Shown one piece after another: positions 13,245-25,100 of a stretch of DNA of 64,000 nucleotides (its first letter is position 1; each line of letters starts with the position of its first letter). Both the position numbers and the translations under genes were made by a program. The notes under the pieces were generated by a model. It saw nothing but the letters and a program-made list of their open reading frames with translations, searched no databases and had not been told where the DNA came from. The DNA comes from Haliotis asinina (Eukaryota; Mollusca; Gastropoda; Lepetellida; Haliotidae): the NCBI RefSeq assembly GCF_037392515.1, contig NC_090290.1, positions 32,571,753 to 32,635,752 on the forward strand, written 5' to 3'.

Positions 13245-13960
13245 CCTGATGTTGGTGTCATCAGGGCGGGAGGTTTCACCTATATATGAATCGCCACATT
13301 CACAGTTGATCTTGTAAATAACTCCTTTTTGGGGCTGCATGCTGGAGGATGGGTTACGGCCATTGGCTTGGAGGATGGTCTTGATGGTTGGAGAGCCAGA
13401 GAAGATGGTGTCAGTGCCTGTTTGGTGTTTAAGGAGTCTGCTAATTTGATGGGAGGTCTTGCCAATGTAAGGAAGGGTAATTCTAATGTGGGTGGTTTCT
13501 TGCTTGGTCGGTTTGGGATTGTCCTAGAGCATGGTGGAGATGGTCCTCTTGACTAGGTTAGGTGGATTCTGGTTGAAGTTGGTAAAGACATGTTGTAAGT
13601 GACTGAGTTCCTGTTGTAGGTCATCGCTGCTGGAGCAAATATTCTTGCCGTGTCATGTCAGGGTTGAGATGACACCAGACTTGGTTTTAGGGGGGTGGTT
13701 GGAGTTGAAGTGGATGTACTGGTCAGCGTGGGTGACTGTGGTTTTGATCTTCTTGTTGCAGGGTCTCTGGATACATGGACATCTAGGAAAGGGAGTTTGT
13801 TGTCGTTTTTTGTGGCCCATGGACACATTAGCAGCCATTTAAGTAGACAATGGAGCTTTTGCATGGATGTTATCCTAATGCTCTTCTGTCTCCGTCTGAG
13901 TAACAGGAGATACAGATACCCGTGGAACTTACCCCCAGAACAGCTCCCCAAGGGTTCCTT
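13245..13960 (-). mobile_element. Penelope-like retroelement relic, end of RT and start of GIY-YIG region
   Basis: Read on the minus strand in shifting frames, 13,840-13,650 gives NDNKLPFLDVHVSRD followed by THADQYIHFNSNHPPKTKSGV. This matches the conserved block downstream of the Penelope RT palm (LPFLDV ... T.TDQYL.FNSHHP..HK..V). Near 13,330-13,265 it gives GVIYKINCECGDSYIG, the spacer leading into the GIY-YIG endonuclease. At least two frameshifts make it dead. It abuts a DIRS-like relic in the opposite orientation. Confidence 0.8.
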
Positions 13961-13989
13961 TCTACACTCATGGTCACTTTAAAGAATTG

Positions 13990-16230
13990 AAAACTTTAAG
14001 GAACTGGACACTGTGGCTCGTGCAGCCATTGATACTCTGTCTTATCCAAAATGGTTTTCCGCTGTAGTTTGTGCCTTGCTTCCTTCAGTGTTTCAAGATT
14101 TTACTGGGGTTAAGAAGGATACTTTGGTTTTCATGACTGCTCAGGAGGTGGTATTTGCAGTTTCACTCCTGGACATAGTACAGCTGATGCGATGGCCACT
14201 CAGGTTAATATTTTGGGATGCCTTATGGCTGGACTGCGCCAGATGTATCAAAGGAGGCTTTGTTTCAACAACCTTTGGAATATCAGAGCATATTTAGTGA
14301 CAGTGTCAACAAGCTGTTAAGGCTTGTGATGCTTTGACTGCAAGGAACTTGAATCAGTGGTTGGGTCGGCACTCATACTCCAGAGTAGAGGGAGGTCAGA
14401 TTCCATGCCAAGAAGAGGACCACGACTCAATCTACCTCAACTACGTCACGTTATATTCAGAATTTTCAAAGATCTTCGTTGTTCGGTGCCTCGGACTGCA
14501 GAAATTGTCTTGCATACAACTCTGTTACTAGAGGCTCAACTTCATCTCGGAATAGAGGTAGGGGAGGTAGGTCTTTTTGAGGATCAAGATCAATCTCCAA
14601 GAAATATTGACTCGGGTCTCACTGTACGGCATTCTCCTCCTTATGAATCTGAAACATCCCTTGATTTGAATTTGATTTTAGATTTTGTACACCCAGTGTC
14701 TCAGTTTCCAGTTGGGGGCAGATTGGCCTACTACTTGAACATTGGAGGTTATTATAATTGTCAGTCTTGAGCAGAGGATTCGTACTTCCCTACAGCAAGC
14801 AGCATCCAGTGACAAGTTTTTCAGAGGGTCTTCAGGTTTTGTTTGCAAGAGCAAACTTATCAGTACATCAGCCACTGGAGAAATGTGCATGATAATAGAC
14901 TTAAAAACTTTTAACAAGCTATTCTTGTTGAAACCTTCCAAGTTCAGGATGCAGGTTTCTGTTCAGGGTACTGCAATTCGGAATGTCACTGGCTCCGTGG
15001 CTTTTAATGAAAGTAATCTCCCCGATTTTAGCCTTTCTACATCAAAAGAAGATTGCAATTCACAGATACCTGGACAATTTTTTGGCAAGGCATATGGTGG
15101 CAGTGGTTCTCATGGGACAAACCAACTTTATCATCCATGTGTTTATGCATCTGGGATTAATAGTGCATCCTGTCAAGTCAGAGTTCATTCCCTCCAAGTG
15201 AATCAAGTTTCTAGGAACAATCTTGAATTCGGGGGTATGCCACATTTACAATTCTCAGGAACATTGGTCAGAAATCTCTACGAAGATAACCAGCCGTGTC
15301 AGTCTGCTCATGGATGTCCCTAATAGTATCTCTCACTTCAGTCCAGGATTTTTTTGTAAAAGGAAGGGTAAGATTGAGGATTCCACAGGTCTGGCTCAAC
15401 CAGTTTCAGTTCATCGGGAGATATTCTGGTGGACTGTGGGTATGAACATGTTACTGCGAGTCTCCCTATGTGTTCTGATGCCAGAGCTGACCCTCTATGT
15501 GATTGCCTCAAACTCAGACTGGGAAGCACACACAGGTATTTGGCAGACTGAAGGCATGTGGGGTCCATTAGAGGAGAATCTACGTATCAACTGTCTGGAG
15601 ATGTTTGCACAGCTAAAAGCACTCTATTGCTGGGTGTGTTGCTAACATGGGAAGAATCTCATGTTGGTGTTGGACAATTCCACACAGGGCTGTACCAAAT
15701 CTCAACAGCTACTCTGATCACTCAGGATCTTTTTCAAGGGGATGCCATAAAATGCTCTGTCAGGGTGAACCACATTCCAGGTCAAATAAATCTGTTTTCT
15801 GAGTTCTTTCCCCCGACAGGACACAGTAGTTTAAGCTGAAGGAAGACGCGTTCAAATTTAATAGGAGAGACTTGGGAAACGCCAAGTATAGATCTGCATA
15901 CCACCTCCAGCAACAATAGGCTTCCAACCTTTGTGAGCCCAGTGCCGGTTCCTTATCCTTTGACCTGGTCAGTTAATTCTCTCTCCATCTCGGCAGACAA
16001 AATGATAGCCTATGTGTTCCCTCCATTAGAGCTTGAGTTCTTCTAAAACTTCAACAGCATGACTGTCTGGTGTACACAGTTATTCGAGCATTGCCTGTGA
16101 GACCTTGGTACCCCACTCTACGACAGCTTCTGATAGACAGACCTCTATGTCTTCCGTTATGGCACAATCTGATCAGTCAGCCCAACAGATTTCACAAGAA
16201 TGTCAGTCAACTTGTGTTACATGTGTGGAA
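13990..16230 (+). mobile_element. Decayed DIRS-like retroelement: gag-like, RT, RNase H, linker
   Basis: From 13,990 a gag-like stretch (RAAIDTLSYPKWFSAVV) is followed at 14,760-14,960 by the RT fingers (SGFVCKSKLISTSA, MIIDLKTFN). At 15,050-15,200 comes the mutated YLDD box region (HRYLDNFLARH ... LGLIVHPVKSEFIPSK). RNase H follows at 15,540-15,800 (MWGPLEENLRINCLEMFAQL, then NHIPGQINLFSE). The linker toward the recombinase lies at 16,060-16,200 (ALPVRPWYPTLRQLLIDRP). Many frameshifts and stops are present and the recombinase core itself is missing. It duplicates the RNase H found at 1-500, so it is a separate copy. Confidence 0.8.
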
Positions 16231-16264
16231 GCTATCTCAAGTTCACTTGAGTTCACCAAGTCAG

Positions 16265-16640
16265 TCAGTCATTGTTGTGGTGTTGCAAGAAATCCATATA
16301 AACCCTTGCCATATAAGGGCGGGCATTGTCCTGTTGGAATGATAACCCAGGGCCATGACATCGTAGAAAGGAATTGCTATAGGTCAAAGAATCTGATCCC
16401 TGTAGCCCACACCAGTTAACAATCACCAAAGGAATGTTTTGGTGTGCTGTTACTCCACCCCAAATCATCACTGGAACCACCACCATCAAAGCATCTCACC
16501 AGTGCAGAAACGATGTTCTGGTGGCAGTGGAAATGTGCATTCACTTGTCATTGAGACGTTCCCCCACTGACCATCCCAATGGCTTTATGACATTGTTCAG
16601 ACATTAGCCTTGGCATGCTATGTGTTTCAATAACCGTTTA
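16265..16640 (-). mobile_element. Tc1/mariner transposase fragment
   Basis: The minus-strand product reads VMIWGGVTAHQNIPLVIV and then LSFQQDNARPYMARVYMDFL. These are the WGG and FQQDNARPHTA blocks of Tc1-like transposases, including the second catalytic Asp. The end with DLNPIE is absent and the frame upstream is broken, so this is a relic. A SINE-like or host boundary is not evident. Confidence 0.85.
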
Positions 16641-16649
16641 ATATTTTGA

Positions 16650-19600
16650 ACGATCGCAAGGGCAGGCAAAGTGACAGTTGGATACATGTCACTAATCTCA
16701 AAGTTTCAATCCTTATGTGTCTACACAGGTTTGATAAATTTACATTTTAAATTTTTGTGTGCACAGTTTCTTTATGTGCCTAGTATGGTATACATCAGCT
16801 TCCTTCATCTACCTCTAGATCAGACAGACAAGACATACGTGCCCTACACATGTATATTCAGTGTTTTTCAGCATTTAGACGTAATACATCGTAGAATGAG
16901 GACTATGACCATTTGCTTGACAACGATATTAGTATCTTTGTCGAAACGTCACACTCACTGAATGAAAAAAGTTGTAAATCCATAAATCATAGTCCTCATT
17001 CTTCTTCTACTCAGTTTCTAGAATGCCTACCAAAGATGTCGTAATACATCGTAGATTGATCATTTCATGCAAGACTTATGTAGACTCCAGATAGATCTAT
17101 CATCTACAACTACAAGATTGGTGAAGCAAGCAGTGAAAGATGGAGCCATGGACAATGAGACATCCTGGAACAAGGCAAAGATGTCTTGGGAGGAACCTCT
17201 ATATGCATGAGTATCACCTAACTGAGCACAAGATGGACAGAGGTTCTAACTTCCAGGCTATGGTTTATGACTTTGACTATATATATATATTGTGTTTGAC
17301 TATATACTAGCTGAGAGTAAGAATCTTAAGTTCTTTGTGTATATAAGATATGGTTAGATCCAAGTGATGGTTTCAACCAGAAGTGATGTCATGAAACAGG
17401 AAATGGAGTCATAACCTGAAGTGACATCACAAGGTGGCAACTGAGGACACTTTTCCTAACAGAGTGGTCCTAGAGATCAGTTCATAGAACTGGAAGTGAT
17501 GTCATAGAATCCAGAGGAGATTTTAGATTTACTGGTATTTTGTGATAAATCAGATAGAATCATTCTGGAAGTAAAGGGAACTATCTTAACGCAGGATAAG
17601 TTGTCAGAGACTATGTAAACATCATTACTTACAGATTCGGATTGTGATATTATCAGTTCTGTCAACCATACTTGCAAAGGAAGTTGGAAAACTCCCCATC
17701 ACTGGGAATGTATTCCCTCTCTCCTACTGACCATTCCGGAGATAATTCTATTTATCTCTGACTAAACCATTGGAGGTTTAGTCATCAGCTATCATTTAGT
17801 AGTATAGAGGGTATTATCTTCTAAGTGTAACCTTCCTTCCTTACTTGCGATACAGGCTACAATAATCCAGAAGGAAGGTTTACATTATAATTAGAAACAA
17901 TTACATGTATTGCTAGTAATTGTCATTAAACTTACCTCTGGATTATAGGGATATCGTCCCCGTGTTGTATCCTTCGAAGATTTCATATATGTATGTTGGT
18001 CTTTTTTGAGAAGAAATTTGAAGAGTTGTAGTTAAACAATATGGTCATGTCAGGATCAGGGGAGATAACTCAGGAATATGAGAGTCATGGCACTAGGAAT
18101 ATCTGTGACTTAGTGTTTAAAATTTCATATGTATCTGTGAAACAGCAGGACTAATCCAGAGGTAAGTTCACTAACAATGCATGGATTTGGTCCTATTACT
18201 TATCCCACTAGGTACCCACTTACTGCTTGGTGAACAGAAGCAATTTATGAACAACATCTGGCTTTCAAAAATTGCATCACCCGACGCCTGAGACGTGCCA
18301 GTTGTTATTTTGGGCAGTCAAATAATGGTATCTTACTTGTCTGTGGGTTACAAGATAATTTCTGCTTAGAGTTTCAAACTGCAAATAAACTTGGATTTCA
18401 TTTCATATGTGCTCAAAATGTAGCTATTAAATTTCACAATAATAATAAAGAAGAGTTATGTTTCTTTGCTATTTATCACTTCCCGATAAATAGTCCACTA
18501 AACATTATCATCAAATGCCATGTTGATTTATTCATTCATATTTACGTTATCATGATTATGCCATGAAAATCAGGACAAGTAGAAAATTTGTCAGGACAAG
18601 TTACTGTCTTAAAGTCACTTGCCAAGTGTGGGACCACTTATTTCACATTTGCCTCATTGTGGGGCAGGACAAAAATCATGGAAACTCTCAAGAGTCAAGC
18701 CACCAAATACAGTCCCCCATCCTAGGTCTGCCTGCAACCATCATTACTTAACTTCAACTGATTTGTGCCCAGGGCTCTTTTCATAGCACCTCACACCACC
18801 ACAGATAAACCTAATGTTCTGAAAGGAGCCTGTGTGAGTAAGAGACTCAGCATCCTACTTTGCAAATGTGATTTTCAGTTCTGATGTTTGATTAGCACCA
18901 ATTTATTATTGCATAGCTGTATACATATATATATATACACATTGATTTTGTGTGAAAAGGCTGAATGTTGTAAAGAGTTCAGTAGGAAAAGGAATATCTT
19001 TTTTTAACCAATCAGAATGAAGCCGTTTTCAGTGTCATCATGGTAGTGTGTATGGCTGTGTAATATAACCAGTTTACCGATACCAGTTCAGACATGTTCT
19101 TAATTTTTGTTCAAGTGTTTTGCAATGTTTTGGATCAGAACGTTTTAAATTTGGTTTTTAAGAGAGTGGAGAAACTAGGTCAAAACTAGTAACCACAGTC
19201 TTGATGTGTCCTTGTTTCATTTGTGCCAAATATTAGTATTTTTATCTTATCATGATTAAAGGTTTTTATTAACTCTTAATCAAGCTTGGTCATTTTATTG
19301 TGTTTTTGTTATATAAATCAAGCATTTACTCTATTGTAAGTAGGTTTTAGTTAAAAATAACCTTGCAATATATTGCAATCTGTATCGGAGTATAATAAGA
19401 AGAAAAAGAATATTCATATGGCACTGACTTCCACCACGCTAAGGCAATGTTCAAAGCGCTGACAAGTCACAGTTCATATGCACAAGATAATATATGGATT
19501 TAGGAAACATGTTGTTGAAACATATGTTTTCGCATCACAATTTATTGCAATATGAAAAATCTCTGCAATACCAACCCCTAGTTGCATGTCACATTATTTA

Positions 19601-19955
19601 GAAAATAGACAAGACATTAACATAGAAAACTCATTAACATAGAACAGACATGGCAACCCATATGATTTTATTGTATTCGTTATCACAAAATAAATAGCAT
19701 ATATGATAGCATAAAACTATACAACAAACCTTTCGAAAAATACATTAAATTAAGTTGCCAAATAGCACATGCACCATACACAATGAATTTTATACACACT
19801 GTGTTCAGCTATACATGTATGTGGGTACTTAAAACTGATTTAGGTGAGTTCATTGTTGTACAAAATCTGTATATTTTGTATTAAGTATCAAAATTCTTAT
19901 GAAAAGTTAAAGCTAATTTTGGTGTTTGTCACTGTTCATGATCAGTATTTCATCA
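16650..19955. other. Non-coding stretch with small inverted and simple repeats
   Basis: Holds a 16-bp inverted repeat AGAATGAGGACTATGA (16,893-16,908) with its complement near 16,988-17,003. GTAATACATCGTAGA is repeated at 16,880 and 17,040. (TA)n runs occur near 17,280 and 18,925, and GAAGTGATGTCAT words at 17,380-17,500. GTTTAGTC and CCTTCC hairpin-like pairs lie around 17,760-17,880. No exon of a known gene was recognised. Confidence 0.35.
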
Positions 19956-19956
19956 T

Positions 19957-20122
19957 GAGTGAATGAGTAAGTTTAGTTTTACGCCGCTTTTAGCAATATT
20001 CCAGCAATATCATGGCGGGGGACACCAGAAAATGGGCTTCATACATTGTACCCATGTGGGGAATTGAACCTGGGCCTCCGGCGTGATGAGCAAACGTTTT
20101 AACCACTAGGCTACCCCACCAC
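19957..20122 (-). mobile_element. SINE, tRNA-derived (short form), well preserved
   Basis: Plus-strand text from GTTTAGTTTTACGCCGCTTT through AGCAATATTCCAGCAATATC, GACACCAGAAAATGGGCTTC, CCCATGTGGGGAATTGAACC and AACCACTAGGCTACCCCACC. On the minus strand this is the canonical SINE: tRNA-like head with A and B boxes, then a body ending in TTTTACGCC and a GTGAATGAGT-type tail. It is the clearest member in the window. Confidence 0.92.
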
Positions 20123-20129
20123 CCTGTAA

Positions 20130-21080
20130 TTCATCTTGGTGTGTGGGAAACTGATCTAGGTCACAGATACTACTTCTCTAGGGAAGCCAAGGTAATGTGC
20201 CAAGAATATGAAAATTACAGTTATAGTATATAGTTATAGTTAGGACAATCATCAGATTTGGCACACCTAAAAGACGCTAACAGAGGTGTCTTATGAGCAT
20301 CCATTGCTTTAAGAAATGCACAGCGGATAACCAGAGAACAAGTGAGGCCATCAATATGGAGACATTGTCCATCAAGTGATGGAATTACCAAGACTTTCAC
20401 TGTCTTTATGTTCCTACTTGGAACTGTGGGATGCTTCCCTCAAAATTGTCATGACTTATTAGAGCGACAGGACATCCTGTGGATAATTACAGAATTGATT
20501 GATGATAAGGAGTCTGTGAGTGCCCAGCAGAGCTACTGAAACAAGAACCTCGTGTCTGAATCAGTGGGACATTATCTTCATTGCATTTTGATATCATGTC
20601 TCATTGGGGAAATCACTTTGTTCCTCTTGATGTGTATGAGAGTTCCAATTGTCAGGACGGGAGGTGGTGATTCAGTTAGGCTCTGTTCGTGAAAGTTAAG
20701 ACTGATTGACTTCAAGATGGAAGAGTCGTATGCTTTGTGTTAATAGATTTTGTTGGTGCCTTTGTTACAGAACCATCCTAACACACCCAGAATCTTGATT
20801 TCACTCAGGACAGCATCCTGCTATTTACAGTAGGGGTTGCAAATGGTGCCTCAAATCACCTGGGAGAAGGCTGCACTACGTTCCTCCAAAATGGGGCAGG
20901 GATGGGAAGATCTAATGTATAAAGCATTTGTACATCACACCGAAAACACCATAGATGCATATGCTTACCACCTTGCTCATTGTACATACTTCAAGATGTT
21001 GATGATTATTGTTATAGTTATTGTAAATGTGCCCTATTCAGACAACAACACACTTATGATACTCTTGTAAACATCCAGAA
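20130..21080. other. Non-coding stretch upstream of MLH1 exons
   Basis: If MLH1 exon 13 lies upstream of the window this is intronic. Open frames here (for example 20,342-20,539) do not match MLH1 or anything else I know. Confidence 0.3.
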
Positions 21081-21084
21081 TGAA

Positions 21085-21245
21085 TCTTAAGCAGCCCACG
21101 CTTGTTGTAGGTGGCAACTAACACATTAGTCAGTGATATTTTATCCCAGGTGTGTAGATCGGTGTCCATGCTATTGGTCACTGGATTGTCTGGTCCAGAC
21201 TCATTTATTTACAGACCAATGCCACATGGCTCAAATGTGGCTCAT
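21085..21245 (+). mobile_element. SINE, long form, diverged
   Basis: CAGCCCACGCTTGTTGTAGG, GGTCACTGGATTGTCTGGTC, CAGACTCATTTATTTACAGAC and GCCACATGGCT match the long SINE at 6306-6565. The 3' end is degraded. Confidence 0.7.
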
Positions 21246-21832
21246 ATCTATGTTTATCAAGAAACCAGGCAATACTGGCTACTAAAAGCACCCAAGGGAA
21301 ACATATGATTTGGTTTAAATGTGAAATTATACTTTGAAATGTGAAAGAAACTGAACGTTTTAGTGCTTTAACCACAATCGTTCTACACAGACTGTAACAG
21401 AGCTTTAGGTTGCTTATGTTATCAACAAACTGGGTTTCCGGGTCCAGACTTTACATAATGGTTATACAGCTTCAGTACCACTGATTGCAACACTGCCTAC
21501 AGTCTCTGTACCTCAAGTAGTCAATTCATTCCTGTACAATGTATATGCTTTGTCTGAAACTATCAGTGTCCGAGAAACCAGAAATGTTTGCCCATACGAC
21601 ACCAACTGTACTGTGATGTTGGGTGAACATTGCTCAAGTGGCATGCAACGATTCAGTGGTGTATAAGAAGCTAGCCAAATGTTTGGTTGTTCTCTAAAAC
21701 CATTGACCGTTGTTTATGGCCTCCTTTTAACAAGTATGAAAAACACACAGGTACTTCAATGTCTGAGCTTTGTGTCTCCAGTGTGAGGCCCTCTGAAAAG
21801 TGCCTGATGTGTTAAACACAGTTGTGTTATAG

Positions 21833-22049
21833 AGGTGAGAGCTACACTTCAAGGTACTGTCCCTCTTGTGATACAGGTGTGAGAGATATACTTCAGGATA
21901 CTTTCACTTTTGTGCTATAGGTGTGAGATATATGCTTCAGGATACTTTCACTTTTGTGTTACAGGTGTGAGAGATATACAGGATGTGTTCACTATTGTGT
22001 TACAGGTGTGAGAGATATACTTCAGGATACTTTCATTATTGTGTTACAG
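21833..22049 (+). repeat. Tandem array of MLH1 exon-14 acceptor copies
   Basis: Five head-to-tail units of 44, 44, 44, 41 and 44 bp begin at 21,833, 21,877, 21,921, 21,965 and 22,006. Each starts GTGTGAGAGATATACTTCAG (the first unit AGGTGAGAG) and ends TTGTGTTACAG or a close variant. They run directly into the true exon 14, which begins GTGTGAGAGACATACTCCAG after TTGTGTTACAG. Each unit is thus a degenerate copy of the first ~30 exon bases plus the preceding splice acceptor. Most units stay open in the exon frame. Confidence 0.92.
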
Positions 22050-22158
22050 GTGTGAGAGACATACTCCAGAGTATGACATTTGTGGGCTGTGTAAGTGAAG
22101 AGCATGCCCTGATTCAACACCAGACTAAACTCTACCTTGCTAACACCACCAAATTAAG
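22050..22158 (+). CDS. MLH1: MLH1 exon 14 equivalent
   Basis: 109 nt, phase 1 in and phase 2 out; acceptor TTGTGTTACAG, donor AAG|GTAGGT. Encodes [20 protein letters not shown] onward to NTTKL. The last of six similar acceptors is taken as the true one, because the reading continues into FVGC only here and the length equals the human exon. Confidence 0.95.
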
Positions 22159-25100
22159 GTAGGTTATCAAGTCATAACTCATAGGCTGATTCCCTTTTCA
22201 ACCACCAAAAAGAACCATGAATTATAATTGAATAACAAAGACTTCACAAAACATGGATTTAAAATATCACCATTCATCTTTGATATACAAAATGGAACTC
22301 TCTTCAATGTGTAATCATCCCTGTGTTTGCGAGGGTGGCCTCTGAAGCTGACGAAGACTTGGGAGGTCCACAAATATCAGACCCCAGGTCACTTCCCTGC
22401 ATGTGTGACGCCCATTTCTGGTGTCCCCATGCATGATATTGCTGGAATATTACTAAAAGTGGTGTAAAACCATACTCACTCACTCCCTTCCCTACACGTC
22501 AACATACAAAACAAGATTTTCGAGAGAAGTCATTAGGGAACTGTTTCAAATCTTAGATAGCTATTATTTGTTCCCTGGATCTCTGCTTCAGCCCACTCTC
22601 AATCACGGTCACAAGAGATGTAGACAAGCACACACACATACACATTGTGATGCTTTCACTTACTTCTAGTGTTCAATGTTCACATTCCAGCAAGGAACTA
22701 CTGTATCAGATACTGTTGGCAGACTTTGGCAACTTTGGCATTCTCAGGCTATCAGTAAGTAACCCATATATCAACTGTCTCACATAAGCTTCTGGGTCAA
22801 AGGAAAATTAATAATAGTTTATTTGATTGGCATTGTCTTGTGAAAATGTGTCACCATACATAGAATTATTATCACAAGTTATAGAAACAGCACAAAGTTT
22901 GATACAAAATTCTTACTGGTGATGGCATCTCAAAAAGTTATCTAAGAGTATGATCGTGGGGTCTGAAGGTATGATCACAGGGACTAGTGGTATGATTACA
23001 GGGTCTAAAGATGTGATAACGGCGTCTAAAGGTGTGATAACAGGGTCTATACGTGTTATCACAGGGTCCAAAGGTATCATCACAAGGTCTACTGGAATGA
23101 TCACAAGGTCGAAAGGTATAGTCCAAGGGTCCCTAGGTCCACAGCCATATCTAATGGAACAATCACAAGGTCTAAAGTATGATCACAGGGGCTAATGGTA
23201 TGATCAGATCAGTATGGAGAAGTAACACACCGAATGATCAGTCTTGAGCAAACAAGTTCAAAGTACGTCAAAGTCCCAGACATAACCAACCAAAACAGTT
23301 ACTTGAGTCACTGAGCATGATGGTTTGGGATATATGTGTGTGTTGATGATGTTTGAAAAAAAGGCAGAAAACACTAAAATGGGATTCATTGCCTTCACAA
23401 GTGTGACAGGGTTGCCAGTACACATTCTTATTTCTGATGCAGCTCTGTGTCATGTATCTAATTTGTTCATTTGTTCTGTATTTTTATGACACTGTGTATA
23501 AAGTAATAGTGCCGTGTACTGAAGCAAACCATTAAAAGTACCGTTGGGGAAGAACATCAGCAAACATTGAAGCTGTTGAGGACAGACAGGGGGACACTAA
23601 GAAGTTGTGACACAAGGTTCCAAACCCCTCATGACATGAGGAGCAAAGGAATACTGACTTTGACAAAAAGATAGAAATTCAGTTTATTCTTCACAAATGA
23701 CTAATTTTCCCCGAAAATATAAGCCTACGTTGCAGCCTGCTGTCATGGCTACTAGACCAGGGAGAGCTGACTAGCTTAATCCTGGCCTTGTGTTTCACAC
23801 CATTAGATTACAACCACACAGTCACTCACACTGGAGTACCTTTCAAGGGCAGAAATTTGATTTGTGATCAAAACCTCACTGAGACAGGATCAGATTTCTA
23901 TTAATTTGAATGAAGAGGTTGACTCATCCCTGGGATCCCCAATCATATATGTTACTCCGACTGAGGCTACTGACATGTGATCAGTGCTAAAATATGCCAC
24001 CAACCTTCATCCAGCAGCGTTGTACCAAACATGGATATTTTAGAACTTTAAACTCCTAGAGAACAGCCCTTCAAAATAGTAACAAGCCCAGTTGAGCCCT
24101 TGGATTTCAGTATCTGGGAGGAATGCATAAATTATCAGATATAGATCCCACCATTGAAAAAAGGCACCAGTTTACCAGACGAAAACATGAATCAGATCAT
24201 ATTTTCCATCAGCTGCTTCAATATTGCGGTTTAAGTCATTTTGAACTGTAATTGGTTGGTTGGTTGGTTGGTTGGTTTTGTCTCAGACCAGTAAACATTC
24301 TACAATGGTTGTTAATGTAGGCATTTTGAATATGCAAACTTTCATGATATTTAAAGGTTCCATTTTTTAAATGTCTGTTAGGAAATCACATGACGTCTTA
24401 GATGACAGAACTAGAACATATAGTGATAATTTCTTTTCCTGAAAACTGAAATCATCATCAATCTGCTTGAACAAGTTTTCAAGTAAGGTTGTTCACAAAC
24501 ACCCTCCCTTCATCAGGAACCTGCTCCTATCTACGACCTGGCCATGATGGCCTTGGACTCAGCAGAGAGTGGCTGGACAGAGGCAGATGGACCCAAGGAG
24601 GATCTGGCGCAATACATTGTTGACTTCCTCAAGACAAAGGCACCCATGTTGGAGGACTACTTCTCCCTAGAGGTGGACAAGGTGAGTGAGTAAGAACAGA
24701 CCCAGGACATCATACATTTCCTCAAGCCCAAGGCATCCATGTTGGAGACAAAGGTGAGGAGGTAAGAACAGGCCCAGTACCTCATGGACTTCCTCAAACC
24801 CAAGGCACCCATATTTGAGACAAGGTGAGTAGGTAAGAACACGCCCAGTGCCTCAAGCCCAGGGCATCCATGTTGGAGGACTACTTCTCCTTTGAGGTGG
24901 ACAAGGTACATGAGTATAGAAAAAGCCCAGTACATCATGCACTTCAAGACTGAGGCTCCCATGTTGGATGATAAGGTGAGTATGCAGGAACTACTGCACT
25001 TCCTCAAGCTCAAGGTACACATGTTAGAGTACTACTTCTCCCTAGGGGTGGACAAGGTGAGTAAGACCTGCCCCATTTGTGGACTTGCTCAAGATTAAGG

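Noticed and set aside
1-16230. The relics at 1-1440 and 13,990-16,230 as halves of one interrupted DIRS-like element
   Set aside because: Both contain the RNase H domain, so they overlap in content and must be two copies.
21833-22049. CRISPR-like direct-repeat array
   Set aside because: There are no unique spacers; units are contiguous and derived from the adjoining MLH1 exon in a eukaryotic context.
22913-23195. Three overlapping repeat proteins on both strands
   Set aside because: All are translations of the ~24-bp minisatellite; the unit length keeps frames open.
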